From: Gemmatimonadota bacterium
GTDB taxonomy: Bacteria; Gemmatimonadota; Gemmatimonadetes; Gemmatimonadales; Gemmatimonadaceae
Direction of reading: 5' to 3'
Assembly: GCA_028287235.1 (NCBI GenBank)
Contig: JAQBQB010000004.1
Span: 46,423 to 110,422, forward strand
DNA: 64,000 nucleotides
The translations under genes were made by a program, and so were the position numbers. This document shows positions 1 through 8,091 of this stretch, piece after piece; within the stretch, counting starts at the first letter, position 1; the number at the start of each line of letters is the position of its first letter. The notes under the pieces were generated by a model. It made no database searches. It was not told where the DNA came from and saw only the letters and a program-made list of their open reading frames with translations.

Positions 1-879
1 GTGGTCGTGTTGGAGATTCGCCAGCTCGGCAATCTGGCGCCGCAGGATCCCACGCTCACGGGCTGCTCCGGAGGCACCGGCGGACCGTCGCTCATGGTGC
101 ACCGCGTTCGCAACGTGACCGGCTGCCACGGCAACGAGTTTGGCCGCTACCAGCAGCTGGGCGGCTACACCGACGCCACGCAGTCGTATGATCCGGCGCG
201 GTACCTCAGCCCCGCGGGAGCGCGACACGAAAACGTGCACTTCCTGCTCACGAACGCGGCCGACACGGTCATGAGCGTTATTCAAACGCAGTTGCATACG
301 GGGCCGTTCACGCACGTCCTCGGTCCGGTAAAGACCGCGGCCGGTTCCATGGTGCACCTGTATCGCGTCTCGGGCGACAATCCGTTGGCCTGGGTTGCGG
401 CATCCATCGTATCCGGTGATTCCGCGCAAACCTTGGCGACCGTGTTGTCCCCCGACTTCGACCCGCACCGCGCCGCGATCGTCGACGTCGGAAGCCCTGT
501 TGCGACGGTTCCCATCCAGGCTGTCCCCGCGCCGGCGACGACGCGCGCGACCAGCTCGCACTACGAGCCCGGCGCCATCGACATCAACTTGGATCAGCCC
601 GCCTCCAGCGGGCAGGCGCTCGTGGTGTCGGAGAATTACTTTCCGGGTTGGCACGCCACGGCGGACGGCAAACCCGCGGTGGTGGCACGCATGAACTTCA
701 ACTTGATCGGCATCGCGCTCCCCGCGGGCGCTCGTTCGGTTCAACTACGCTTCGACGACGCGGCGTACGAGAAGGGGAAGGTGCTCACCCTGGTGGCGCT
801 AGTGTTGGCGCTGGGGCTCTGGGCGTGGGGAGCGGTCGTCGAGCGCAGACGGCCGATCGCACTACCGTCCACGACGTGA
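1..879 (+). CDS. YfhO-family membrane protein, C-terminal part
   Basis: The reading frame is open to the left edge, so the GTG at base 1 is probably internal and only the last 292 residues are seen. The end of the protein has the features of the YfhO family: an extracytoplasmic beta-type domain with the motif ENYFPGWHATADGKP (about residues 210-225), then a PAG-containing strand near 240 and one last membrane helix at about 260-280, followed by a short basic tail. YfhO proteins are multi-spanning GT-C-like enzymes proposed to move a sugar from a polyprenyl-phosphate donor onto envelope polymers. A polyprenol-phosphate glycosyltransferase lies two genes downstream on the same strand, which fits that role. 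The family call is fairly firm; the substrate is unknown. Confidence 0.75.
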   Translation: MVVLEIRQLGNLAPQDPTLTGCSGGTGGPSLMVHRVRNVTGCHGNEFGRYQQLGGYTDATQSYDPARYLSPAGARHENVHFLLTNAADTVMSVIQTQLHTGPFTHVLGPVKTAAGSMVHLYRVSGDNPLAWVAASIVSGDSAQTLATVLSPDFDPHRAAIVDVGSPVATVPIQAVPAPATTRATSSHYEPGAIDINLDQPASSGQALVVSENYFPGWHATADGKPAVVARMNFNLIGIALPAGARSVQLRFDDAAYEKGKVLTLVALVLALGLWAWGAVVERRRPIALPSTT

Positions 880-927
880 CGACGTAGTCTCGTATTGCGT
901 TTCACACCCGATTGAGGAGTTGGTTTC

Positions 928-2766
928 ATGCAGTCAGCTTTGTCTCGTTCTCGCCTTCTATGCGCCGCCACCTTCGGCGCCGCGTTGACCGTACTCGCCG
1001 CCTGTGGCGACTCGGGTCCCAAGAAGGACATCACGCCCGCGACGATCACGCCCAGCACGACCGACACGCTCCGCGCCACCGCCGGCTCGGCGGTGAACAC
1101 CGTGTTGACCGTCACCGTGAAGAACGCGGCGGGCGACCCCGTCGATAGCGCGCTCGTGACCTTTGCGGCCAGTGCCGGCGGCGGTGCTGTCAGCAATCCG
1201 AGCTCACGGACCGACGCGACAGGCAAGGCGTCGACCAGCTGGACGCTCGGCAACACAGCGGGGGTACAGACCGTGACGGCGACGTCCGGCACGCTGACCA
1301 CGACCTTCACGGCCATTGCCGCGGCATCGACAGCCGCGACGGTCGCCAAGCTCGCCGGCGATGCGCAGACCGCGGCCGCCAGCGCGAACGTGGCCGTGGC
1401 GCCGTCGGTCAAGGTCACCGACAAGTTCGGCAACGGCGTGTCCGGTGTGCTCGTCACCTTCAGCGTCGCGTCGGGCGGCGGAGCGGTGACCGGTCCACTG
1501 GTGAACACCGATGCGAATGGCGTGGCGACGGTCGGCAGCTGGAAGCTGGGACCCGCCATTGGCCCGAACTCACTCACCGCGACCGCGACCGGATTGACGG
1601 CCGTCACCTTCAGCGCGACGGCATCCGCCGGAGCGGCGACGCAAGTCGTGTTCAGCTCGGCCGCGCCAACGCTCAACATTGGCCAGACGGCCACCGTGGT
1701 CGCTCAGGTGAAGGACGCGAACAACAACGTCGTCACCGGCGCCGCGCTCACGTACTCGAGCGCCAACACGAATGTTGCCACGGTCGGTGCGTCGACCGGT
1801 GTGGTGACCGGCGTGGCTGGCGGAACGACGACGATCACCGCCACGTCGGGCACGTTGACGGCGCAGCTTGCGGTGAGCGTCATCGGGCACGCCGCGGGAG
1901 CCGTGCTCGGCACCGTCGCGATGACCAGCTCCATCGGCGGCATTGCCGCGGCGGGGAACACCGCGTACGTCGCGCGCTCGACGGCGAGCGCCGTGGGGGT
2001 CGTCGACCTGCCGTCGGCCACCCTCACGACCAGCATCGATCTCGCCGCGCGCACGGTGGACGTCGCGGCGAACTCCGCCGGCACGCTGGTGGCAGCGGCG
2101 ACGAGCGGACCGAATCTCGTCTGGTTCATGAACGGATCGACGAACGTCCGCACCGACTCCATCGAGCTCCCGGCCGCGCCGGTCAAGTTGGCGATGACGT
2201 CCACGGGCACGAAGGCGTACGTGGACCTGAACAACTTCTCGCTTCAGGTGATCGACGTCCCGAGCCGGACCATCACGACGACCATTCCGGTCGGCGGCAC
2301 GGTCACGGCAATGAAGATCGGCGCGGGCGACACGCTCATGTACGTCGCGACGAAGCTGGGCGCCCTGTACGAGATCTCGATCGCGACGAACGCGATCAAG
2401 CGCCAGTTCAGCCTCGGGCTGACCACGATCGTTGACCTCGCCGTCGCGCCGAACGGCAAGACCTTGTACGTCACCGACGGCACGTCGAACGTGACGATCG
2501 TGCGGCTGGCCACCGGCGGCATGGCGGATGGCATCGTCGGCTTCGGCGGCAGCGTGTCGGCCGTGGGCGTCCCGCCCGACGGCGGGGCACTGTGGGCTGC
2601 CTATCCCGGCGTGATGAGCATCATCCCGATCATCAACGGGGCGTTCGACATCCAGACCACGACGGCGGTGGCCGGCATGAACGCGTCGCAGATCGTCTTC
2701 AACCGGCTGGGAACGTTGGCCGCGGTCGCCGACGTGTCGGTCAACCAGCTCATTGTATTCAAGTAG
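928..2766 (+). CDS. Ig-like domain lipoprotein with C-terminal beta-propeller
   Basis: This 612-residue protein begins with a lipoprotein signal peptide; the lipobox LAAC places the lipidated cysteine at residue 26. Two Big-1-like (invasin/intimin type) immunoglobulin-fold repeats follow at about 35-132 and 133-235, each with the NTDANGVAT or RTDATGKAS turn. A Big-2-like repeat comes next at about 236-318, containing TGVVTGVAGGTTTITA. Residues 325-612 are a YVTN/YncE-type propeller with repeated LYVT and AYV strands. The GAGGAG ribosome site at 914-919 sits eight bases before the ATG. The protein is probably anchored in the outer membrane and displayed or periplasmic, with a binding or structural role. 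The ligand cannot be told from sequence. It stands between a YfhO-type gene and a glycosyltransferase gene. Confidence 0.8.
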   Translation: MQSALSRSRLLCAATFGAALTVLAACGDSGPKKDITPATITPSTTDTLRATAGSAVNTVLTVTVKNAAGDPVDSALVTFAASAGGGAVSNPSSRTDATGKASTSWTLGNTAGVQTVTATSGTLTTTFTAIAAASTAATVAKLAGDAQTAAASANVAVAPSVKVTDKFGNGVSGVLVTFSVASGGGAVTGPLVNTDANGVATVGSWKLGPAIGPNSLTATATGLTAVTFSATASAGAATQVVFSSAAPTLNIGQTATVVAQVKDANNNVVTGAALTYSSANTNVATVGASTGVVTGVAGGTTTITATSGTLTAQLAVSVIGHAAGAVLGTVAMTSSIGGIAAAGNTAYVARSTASAVGVVDLPSATLTTSIDLAARTVDVAANSAGTLVAAATSGPNLVWFMNGSTNVRTDSIELPAAPVKLAMTSTGTKAYVDLNNFSLQVIDVPSRTITTTIPVGGTVTAMKIGAGDTLMYVATKLGALYEISIATNAIKRQFSLGLTTIVDLAVAPNGKTLYVTDGTSNVTIVRLATGGMADGIVGFGGSVSAVGVPPDGGALWAAYPGVMSIIPIINGAFDIQTTTAVAGMNASQIVFNRLGTLAAVADVSVNQLIVFK

Positions 2767-2769
2767 ACT

Positions 2770-3543
2770 ATGACCGGTTCGCACGAGGCGGGTTCTGTCG
2801 GACAGGGCCCGCCCCGTGCGGGTGGGGAGCGGGCCCTGATCATCGTCCCGACGTACAACGAGCGGGAGAACATCGCCCGTCTCATCGAGACGGCGCTGGC
2901 GCAGGACGGCCGTCTGGAGATCCTCGTCGTCGACGACGGGTCGCCCGACGGAACCGCCGAGATCGTCGATCGGATCATCGCGGCGAATGGGCGCGTCCAC
3001 ATCCTGCGGCGCCCGCGGAAGCTGGGGCTGGGAACGGCGTACATCGCCGGCTTCCGCTGGGCGCTCGAGCGCGGCTACGACTACGTGTTCGAGATGGACG
3101 CCGACTTTTCCCACGACCCAGCGCACCTCCCGGACTTTCTCCGCGCCATCGAAGGGAACGACCTCGTCCTCGGCTCCCGCTATCGCGAAGGGAAGGTGAC
3201 GGTCGTCAACTGGCCGATCGCTCGGCTCATTCTGAGCTATTTTGCAAACGTGTACGCTCGCGCGGTCACCGGGCTTCCGGTGTGGGACGCGACCGGCGGC
3301 TTCAAGTGCTTTCGCCGAGAAGTCCTGGAATCCATTGACCTGTCGAAGGTTGTATCGAACGGGTACATGTTCCAGATCGAGATGAGCTTTCGGGCGTGGA
3401 AGCGCGGATTTCGCATCGTCGAGATCCCGATCGTCTTCGTGGACCGCACCGAAGGCCAGAGCAAGATGTCCAAGTCCATCATGTGGGAAGCCATGTGGAT
3501 GGTCTGGCGGCTGCGGTGGTGGGGCATCACGAAGCGGTATTGA
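2770..3543 (+). CDS. Polyprenol-phosphate mannose synthase-like glycosyltransferase (GT2)
   Basis: A 257-residue GT-A-fold family 2 glycosyltransferase resembling DPM1/Ppm1 enzymes, which move a sugar from a nucleotide donor to a polyprenyl phosphate at the inner face of the cytoplasmic membrane. The N-terminal strand VPTYNERENI (about 29-38), the nucleotide-binding segment VVDDGSPDGTAEIVD (about 55-69), the metal-binding MDADFSHDP (about 114-122) and the acceptor-loop segment VWDATGGFKCF are all present. No membrane helices are evident, so it is the soluble DPM1 type rather than the GtrB type with a membrane tail. About 20 residues precede the fold; a later start is possible. The gene begins three bases after the lipoprotein stop codon and is probably co-transcribed with it. 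The sugar (mannose, glucose or an amino sugar) cannot be assigned. Confidence 0.85.
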   Translation: MTGSHEAGSVGQGPPRAGGERALIIVPTYNERENIARLIETALAQDGRLEILVVDDGSPDGTAEIVDRIIAANGRVHILRRPRKLGLGTAYIAGFRWALERGYDYVFEMDADFSHDPAHLPDFLRAIEGNDLVLGSRYREGKVTVVNWPIARLILSYFANVYARAVTGLPVWDATGGFKCFRREVLESIDLSKVVSNGYMFQIEMSFRAWKRGFRIVEIPIVFVDRTEGQSKMSKSIMWEAMWMVWRLRWWGITKRY

Positions 3544-3565
3544 CCTCAACATTTGAGGGGAAGCG

Positions 3566-4387
3566 ATGATTCCTGCCGGCCGGTCGTTTTACAAGATGAG
3601 CGGGTCGGGGAACGACTTCGTGGTCGTCGACGCCCGGCATGAGCCTCGGGGCGAGCTCGGGCAGACCGAGGTCATTCAACGCATCTGCGCGCGCGGAACC
3701 GGAGTCGGAGCCGACGGAATCGTCTTCCTCGAGCCGTCCAGCGCCGCGGCGATCCGGCTGACCTACCTGAACGCCGACGGCTCGCGGGCGGACCTCTGTG
3801 GCAACGCCACGTTATGCACCACCCGGCTGTCCGTCGAGCTCGGGGTAGGCGCTCCGGATGGGTTCGACATCGAGACAGACTCCGGCATCGTGGCGGCCAG
3901 GATCAGGGCGGGCCAGCCAGAGATCGACCTCCAGCCAGTTCACGGCGTTCAGGAAGAGGCGCATGGAATCCACCGGGAGCTGGGCGAGCTGCGGATCGGG
4001 TTCGCGCTGGTCGGCGTTCCGCACCTGGTCATCCTGTGCGACGACGTCTCGACGATCGACGTCGTGGGCCGTGGCCGGCCGCTCCGGCACCATCCGTTGA
4101 TGACCCATGGAGCCAACGTGAACTTCGTGTCGCCGAGCCTGGACGGGCGGTGGCGGATGCGGACGTACGAGCGGGGTGTGGAGGCCGAGACGCTCGCGTG
4201 CGGGAGCGGATCGGTGGCATCGGCGATTCTGCTGACGGCGTGGGGCGAGGCGAGCGGAACCGTCGAGCTGGAAACTAGCTCCGGCCGCGTCCTGTCGGTG
4301 CGACTCAATCGTGACGGGGATATGTGGATTCCCAGCTTGAGCGGCGAAGGACGGGTGGTATATCAAGCACAACTTTCAGAGGTCTGA
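3566..4387 (+). CDS. dapF: Diaminopimelate epimerase
   Basis: DapF converts LL- to meso-diaminopimelate for lysine and peptidoglycan synthesis, using a two-cysteine acid-base mechanism in the cytoplasm. The 273-residue length is typical. The N-terminal KMSGSGNDFVVVD (10-22), the first catalytic cysteine in NADGSRADLCGN (Cys78) and the second in ETLACGSGS (Cys212) are all present. The residues just after Cys78 read CGNATLC rather than the common CGNGxRC, and the second site reads RGVEAETLACGSG rather than RGVGETLACGTG. These changes are mild and the catalytic cysteines are kept, so I expect an active enzyme or a lineage variant. GGGGAAGCG lies just before the ATG. No other lysine-pathway genes are in the window. 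This is the last + strand gene before the dif site. Confidence 0.93.
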   Translation: MIPAGRSFYKMSGSGNDFVVVDARHEPRGELGQTEVIQRICARGTGVGADGIVFLEPSSAAAIRLTYLNADGSRADLCGNATLCTTRLSVELGVGAPDGFDIETDSGIVAARIRAGQPEIDLQPVHGVQEEAHGIHRELGELRIGFALVGVPHLVILCDDVSTIDVVGRGRPLRHHPLMTHGANVNFVSPSLDGRWRMRTYERGVEAETLACGSGSVASAILLTAWGEASGTVELETSSGRVLSVRLNRDGDMWIPSLSGEGRVVYQAQLSEV

Positions 4388-4479
4388 CCTAAATCGTTGG
4401 CAGGGAGTGCGTTAGGCGATTTGGTCGGAAATAGGGGCTCCGCAGGCAACTGAGTTGTCCACAGGATTTCCCCGGGTGT

Positions 4480-4507
4480 AGTTTACATAATACATCTTAT
4501 ACGAACT
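4480..4507 (-). other. dif: dif site, XerC/XerD recombination site
   Basis: Read on the minus strand, a left arm AGTTCGTATAA (4507-4497) is followed by a six-base centre GATGTA and a right arm TTATGTAAACT (4490-4480). The right arm is identical to the XerD-side arm of the Bacillus subtilis dif site as I recall it. The left arm differs from that site's XerC-side arm at three of eleven positions, and overall 23 of 28 bases agree. The arms show the expected partial dyad symmetry around the spacer. The site lies in a 215-base intergenic gap, 92 bases after dapF and 95 bases from the next gene, in a locally AT-rich patch. Gene polarity switches from + to - here. Recombination at dif resolves chromosome dimers at the replication terminus. 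Confidence 0.9.
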
Positions 4508-4525
4508 AACTGAACCGGCGACAGA

Positions 4526-4551
4526 AAGGCGCCAACCGAAGCTGGCGCCTT
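4526..4551. terminator. Hairpin between convergent genes
   Basis: A perfect nine-base stem (AAGGCGCCA with TGGCGCCTT) encloses an eight-base loop. It lies between the convergent dapF and TPR-type genes and beside the dif site. Neither side has a strong T tract, so it may be a weak bidirectional terminator. Confidence 0.5.
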
Positions 4552-4602
4552 GATGCTCCTAAAGACTGTCTCTCTGGTGTCGCTGCTGCGAACCGCCAGA
4601 AC

Positions 4603-5271
4603 CTACTTGCTCGCCACCTTCGCCGTCAGCTCACCCAGCCGAACCCGCGCCTCGGCAGCCATCGTCGAATACTTGGGGTCGGTGGACATGTCCGTCCAGA
4701 TCTGGCGAGCCTTGGCCGTGTCGCCGGCGGTCTGGTAGGCCCGCGCGGCCTTGGCGCGCTGGAAGGCTTTTTCGGTCTCGTAGCCGGTCGCGTCGGCGGC
4801 GCTCTCGTACTGCTTGGCGGCGTCCGTCAACTTGCCCATCTGGGCATACCCATCGCCCTCGAGGCTCCGGACGGTGGGCTCGACGCCGTTCGCGGCGCTC
4901 GTTCCCGAGACCTTCTGAAGGATCGAGATGCCGTCCTGGAACTTGCCGGCATCGTAGTCGATCTGCGCCAGAAGCATGGCGGCCTCGACACCGGCCGAGG
5001 TGCTGGCGTACTTGGCGAAGACCTTCTGCAGGTCGGTCTGGGCCAGCGGCAGGTTGCCCGCGGTCATCGACTGCTTGGCGGTCATCAGCGCCTTCTCGGC
5101 GTTGGCGGCCTGAAGCTGCTTGGACCGGCCGTAGAACCAGAACCCGGCGCCGGCCACGACGATCAACACCGCTCCGCCGGTCAGCATCCTGGCGTTGATC
5201 CGGGTCCAGTCGACGAACGTTTGGGCACGATCCGCCGCGGCGGACTCGGCATCGGGACGAATGCTTGTCAT
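4603..5271 (-). CDS. Membrane-anchored tetratricopeptide protein, YfgM-like
   Basis: A 222-residue protein with a short cytoplasmic N-terminus, one membrane helix at about 31-50 (LTGGAVLIVVAGAGFWFYG) and a periplasmic helical repeat region from about 55 to the end. Repeats such as GNLPLAQTDLQKVFAKYAST and AGDTAKARQIWTDM have the TPR pattern. The layout matches YfgM/Tol-associated TPR proteins that help envelope chaperones, but similarity is only at the level of architecture. I chose the ATG at 5271 (MTSIRPDAES), preceded by AGAAGAG, over an upstream ATG that would run towards the tRNA gene. Its 3' end faces dapF across the dif-containing gap. Confidence 0.7.
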   Translation of the reverse strand: MTSIRPDAESAAADRAQTFVDWTRINARMLTGGAVLIVVAGAGFWFYGRSKQLQAANAEKALMTAKQSMTAGNLPLAQTDLQKVFAKYASTSAGVEAAMLLAQIDYDAGKFQDGISILQKVSGTSAANGVEPTVRSLEGDGYAQMGKLTDAAKQYESAADATGYETEKAFQRAKAARAYQTAGDTAKARQIWTDMSTDPKYSTMAAEARVRLGELTAKVASK

Positions 5272-5300
5272 GTCTCTTCTGTTGGTGAGCCAGTCGTGAG

Positions 5301-5374
5301 TACCCCTGGCGTGACTCGAACACGCGGCCAACGGTTTAGGAAACCGCTGCTCTATCCATCTGAGCTACAGGGGC
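5301..5374 (-). tRNA. tRNA-Arg (anticodon CCU)
   Basis: Read on the minus strand, the sequence folds into a full cloverleaf. The acceptor stem GCCCCTG pairs with CAGGGGT. The D arm is GCTCAGATGGATAGAGC. The anticodon stem GCGGT/ACCGT has loop TTCCTAA, giving anticodon CCU for AGG codons. The T arm is GCGTG-TTCGAGT-CACGC. The discriminator base is A, and CCA is not encoded. It lies 29 bases upstream of the TPR-type gene, read in the same direction. No other tRNA gene is seen in the window. Confidence 0.96.
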
Positions 5375-5624
5375 AAGATCTTCATGGTACCTCGGCTGCC
5401 GTTCGACTCGACACGTCACGGCGGCCAACGCCACGTAGGTCCCTGCTCCGGCGCTACCGCCAATCCATGGATAGACGCGTGTTCGACAGCCTACAAACAT
5501 ACCTTGAGGACTTCGGTCCACGCAATTCCGTCGCTTGACCGGTGCGGGCTTGGCGGCCAGGGTTCAGCGATCTCGATGAAATGGAGGCGGGAGCCTGGAG
5601 TCGCGAACGCTCAGACGATCTGCG

Positions 5625-6464
5625 ATGGTGGCTGCGATGCTCGGCGCCGCGGCTGGAGTCGCGCTGCTGGCCGGTACCGTTGCCTGGAATCGCGCGACCG
5701 AAGGCACCATCGCGCGCCTCGGCGGCGTGGCGCGAGGTCTTGCGCATGAGACCCATTCGTGGCAGGAGCTCGCGTCGCTTCCGGCGCCTGTCGGCCGCTA
5801 CTTCCAATTTGCGCTCAGTCCCGGCCAGTTGCTGATCCGGCACGCGCACATCACGCAGCACGGCACGTTCGCGCGGCGTCCGAATACCTGGGAGCCGTTC
5901 ACTGCCGCCGAGGACTTCTCGGTCGGTCCACCGGGGTTCGTCTGGGATGCGAGGATCGGGATGGCTCCAGTCTTCGGGACGCGCGTGCGCGATAGCTACG
6001 TCGCCGGCGTCGGAGCGGTGCGCGCCTCCGTGGCTGGCCTCGTCACGGTCGCCAACCAGACCGGAACGCCCGAGTTGGCGTCGGGCGCACTCCTTCGCTA
6101 CCTGGCCGAGGCTGTGTGGCTCCCCACGGCACTTCTGCCAAGCCAGGGCGTTCGATGGACCGCGATCGACAACCGCTCAGCACGTGCCGCGCTCACCGAC
6201 GGCGCCACGACGGTTTCCATGGATGTCTCGTTCGCTTCCGACGGAGGCATTCGCACGATCACCGCGATGCGCTATCGAGACGTGAACGGCCGGCCGGTGC
6301 TCACGCCGTGGGAAGCCCATTTCTCCGACTACGAGCGCGTCAACGGGATGCGAGTGCCGCACTGGGGTGAAGTCGGCTGGGTACTGGCCGACGGATGGTT
6401 CCCGTACTGGCGCGGCACGAACGTCACGTGGCTGTTTCAGTTCGATCCAGCCGCGCCGCGCTGA
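5625..6464 (+). CDS. Conserved hypothetical protein, DUF6544-like
   Basis: A 279-residue protein with a hydrophobic N-terminus (about residues 1-20) that could be a signal anchor. The body looks like a conserved family of unknown function often annotated DUF6544 (formerly DUF6920), with the segments LPAPVGRYFQFAL, HAHITQHGTFARRP, RVRDSYVAGVGAVRASVAGL, RYLAEAVWLPTALLP and MRVPHWGEVGWVL. These alternate aromatic and small residues in a beta-rich pattern. I assign no function. No clear ribosome site precedes the chosen ATG, so the start is uncertain. It is one of only three + strand genes right of the dif site. Its last 41 bases overlap the convergent SulP transporter gene. Confidence 0.65.
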   Translation: MVAAMLGAAAGVALLAGTVAWNRATEGTIARLGGVARGLAHETHSWQELASLPAPVGRYFQFALSPGQLLIRHAHITQHGTFARRPNTWEPFTAAEDFSVGPPGFVWDARIGMAPVFGTRVRDSYVAGVGAVRASVAGLVTVANQTGTPELASGALLRYLAEAVWLPTALLPSQGVRWTAIDNRSARAALTDGATTVSMDVSFASDGGIRTITAMRYRDVNGRPVLTPWEAHFSDYERVNGMRVPHWGEVGWVLADGWFPYWRGTNVTWLFQFDPAAPR

Positions 6465-8091
6465 GGGCGTCGTCGAGATTGCCGAAGACGTTCTCCGGGC
6501 CGATTTCCTCGAGCACCGGAGAGCCTGACAGCGCGGCGAGCGGTTGTCGTTGCACGTCGGCGAGTAGCACGCGCGTTCCGTCGCCGCGCGTGCGATGGAC
6601 GACGTCTCTCAAAGCATGCATTCCGGTGGAATCGAGCGCGTGGACCTGGCGCATGCGGATGATCAGGACCTTCGGCTTCCGGGCGACTCGTGCTAGCGTG
6701 TCCTTGAACGCCTCGGCCGCGCCGAAGAAGAACGGGCCGTTGATCTCGTAGACTTCGACACCGGGCGGAATCGAGCGGCGGCTTACCGCATCGGGATCGG
6801 CGTCGCCGTCGTCCGTCGCGTCGTCGAGCTCGCGAGTGACGTCGCTGACATCGGTCACCTCGGCCATCCGGCGAATGAAGAGAAACGCGGCGAGCACCAT
6901 GCCGACCTCGATCGCGACCGTGAGGTCGACGAGCACCGTGAGTAGAAACGTCGTGAGCAGCACCGCGACGTCGCTCTTGGGCGAGCGCAGCTCCGAACGA
7001 AACGCCCGCCACTCGCTCATGTGGTAGGCAACGACGACGAGAATCGCTGCGAGCGCGGACATCGGGATGAGCGACGCCCACCGGCCGGCGACGAGCGTGA
7101 TGACGAGCAGCGTCAGCGAGTGTACCATGCCGGCGACGGGAGTCCGGCCGCCGTTCTTCACGTTCGTCGCCGTGCGCGCGATCGCGCCGGTTGCAGGAAT
7201 GCCGCCGCACAGCGCCGAAGCGATGTTGGCGATTCCCTGCGCGACGAGCTCCACGTTGGAGCGGTGGCGGCTGCCGATCATCCCATCGGCGACGACCGCC
7301 GAGAGCAGCGATTCGATCGCCGCGAGCATCGCGATGGTGAATGCCGGACCGACGAGCGATGTGATCTGCGCGACCGTCAGGTGTGGGATCTGCGGATGCG
7401 GGAGTTGCGCGACGATCTGTCCGAACCTCGAGCCGATGGTCTCGACAGGGAGGTGGAATACCTGGACGATCGCGGTGGCGACAATCAGCGCGACGATTGA
7501 GCCGGGCACACGCCGCGTGATTCGCGGCCAGCTGACGATGATCGCGAGCGACAGGATCGAGATGCCGATTGCCGACGGGTTCACACTTGCGGCATGCGCG
7601 GCGAACGACTGCCACTTCGCCAGGAACTCGGCGGGGACCGCGCCCATCTGGAGACCCACAAAGTCTTTGATCTCACCGGAGAAGATGATGACCGCGATTC
7701 CACTCGTGAACCCCGTCGTCACCGGATGCGGGATGAACTTGATCGCCGCGCCGAACTTGGCGATGCCGAAGATGATGAGAATGACGCCGGCCATGAGCGT
7801 CGCGACGATCAGACCGTCGATGCCGTACTTCTGGACGATGCTGTAGACCACGACGACGAACGCGCCCGTGGGGCCGCCGATCTGCACGCGCGAGCCGCCG
7901 AGCGCGGAGATGAGAAATCCTGCAATGATCGCCGTCCACAACCCTCGATCGGGCGAAACGCCGCTCGCAATCGCGAAGGCGATTGCGAGCGGCAGTGCGA
8001 CGATTCCAACGATGACCCCCGCTCCGAGGTCGGCGAACAGTTGTTGTCGCGTATAGCCGCGGAGCGTGGTGGCGAGCTTGGGAACGAGCAT
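6424..8091 (-). CDS. SulP-family anion transporter with STAS domain
   Basis: A 555-residue inner-membrane permease of the SulP/SLC26 family, which import sulfate, bicarbonate or related anions by symport or exchange. Residues about 15-420 hold the transport core, with signature segments FADLGAGVIVGIVALPLAIA near the start and GGIPATGAIARTATNVKNGG in the middle. Residues about 445-550 form the C-terminal cytoplasmic STAS domain, with EINGPFFFGAAEAF and VHALDSTGMHALRD, including the serine position phosphorylated in SpoIIAA relatives. The ATG at 8091 (MLVPKLATT) shares one base with the stop of the upstream barrel-protein gene, supporting this start and a two-gene operon. The substrate is not predictable. 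The gene's end overlaps a convergent gene by 41 bases. Confidence 0.9.
   Translation of the reverse strand: MLVPKLATTLRGYTRQQLFADLGAGVIVGIVALPLAIAFAIASGVSPDRGLWTAIIAGFLISALGGSRVQIGGPTGAFVVVVYSIVQKYGIDGLIVATLMAGVILIIFGIAKFGAAIKFIPHPVTTGFTSGIAVIIFSGEIKDFVGLQMGAVPAEFLAKWQSFAAHAASVNPSAIGISILSLAIIVSWPRITRRVPGSIVALIVATAIVQVFHLPVETIGSRFGQIVAQLPHPQIPHLTVAQITSLVGPAFTIAMLAAIESLLSAVVADGMIGSRHRSNVELVAQGIANIASALCGGIPATGAIARTATNVKNGGRTPVAGMVHSLTLLVITLVAGRWASLIPMSALAAILVVVAYHMSEWRAFRSELRSPKSDVAVLLTTFLLTVLVDLTVAIEVGMVLAAFLFIRRMAEVTDVSDVTRELDDATDDGDADPDAVSRRSIPPGVEVYEINGPFFFGAAEAFKDTLARVARKPKVLIIRMRQVHALDSTGMHALRDVVHRTRGDGTRVLLADVQRQPLAALSGSPVLEEIGPENVFGNLDDALSAARLDRTETAT

Noticed and set aside
1570..3552. 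Long open frame of about 660 codons on the minus strand opposite the lipoprotein and glycosyltransferase genes
   Set aside because: It is a high-GC antisense frame rich in Arg, His and Asp with no recognisable domain, and the + strand genes it opposes are convincing.
4455..4463. TTGTCCACA, a DnaA-box-like nonamer 17 bases from the dif site
   Set aside because: Only one copy is present; about one such match is expected by chance in a window of this size, and convergent gene polarity argues for terminus rather than origin.
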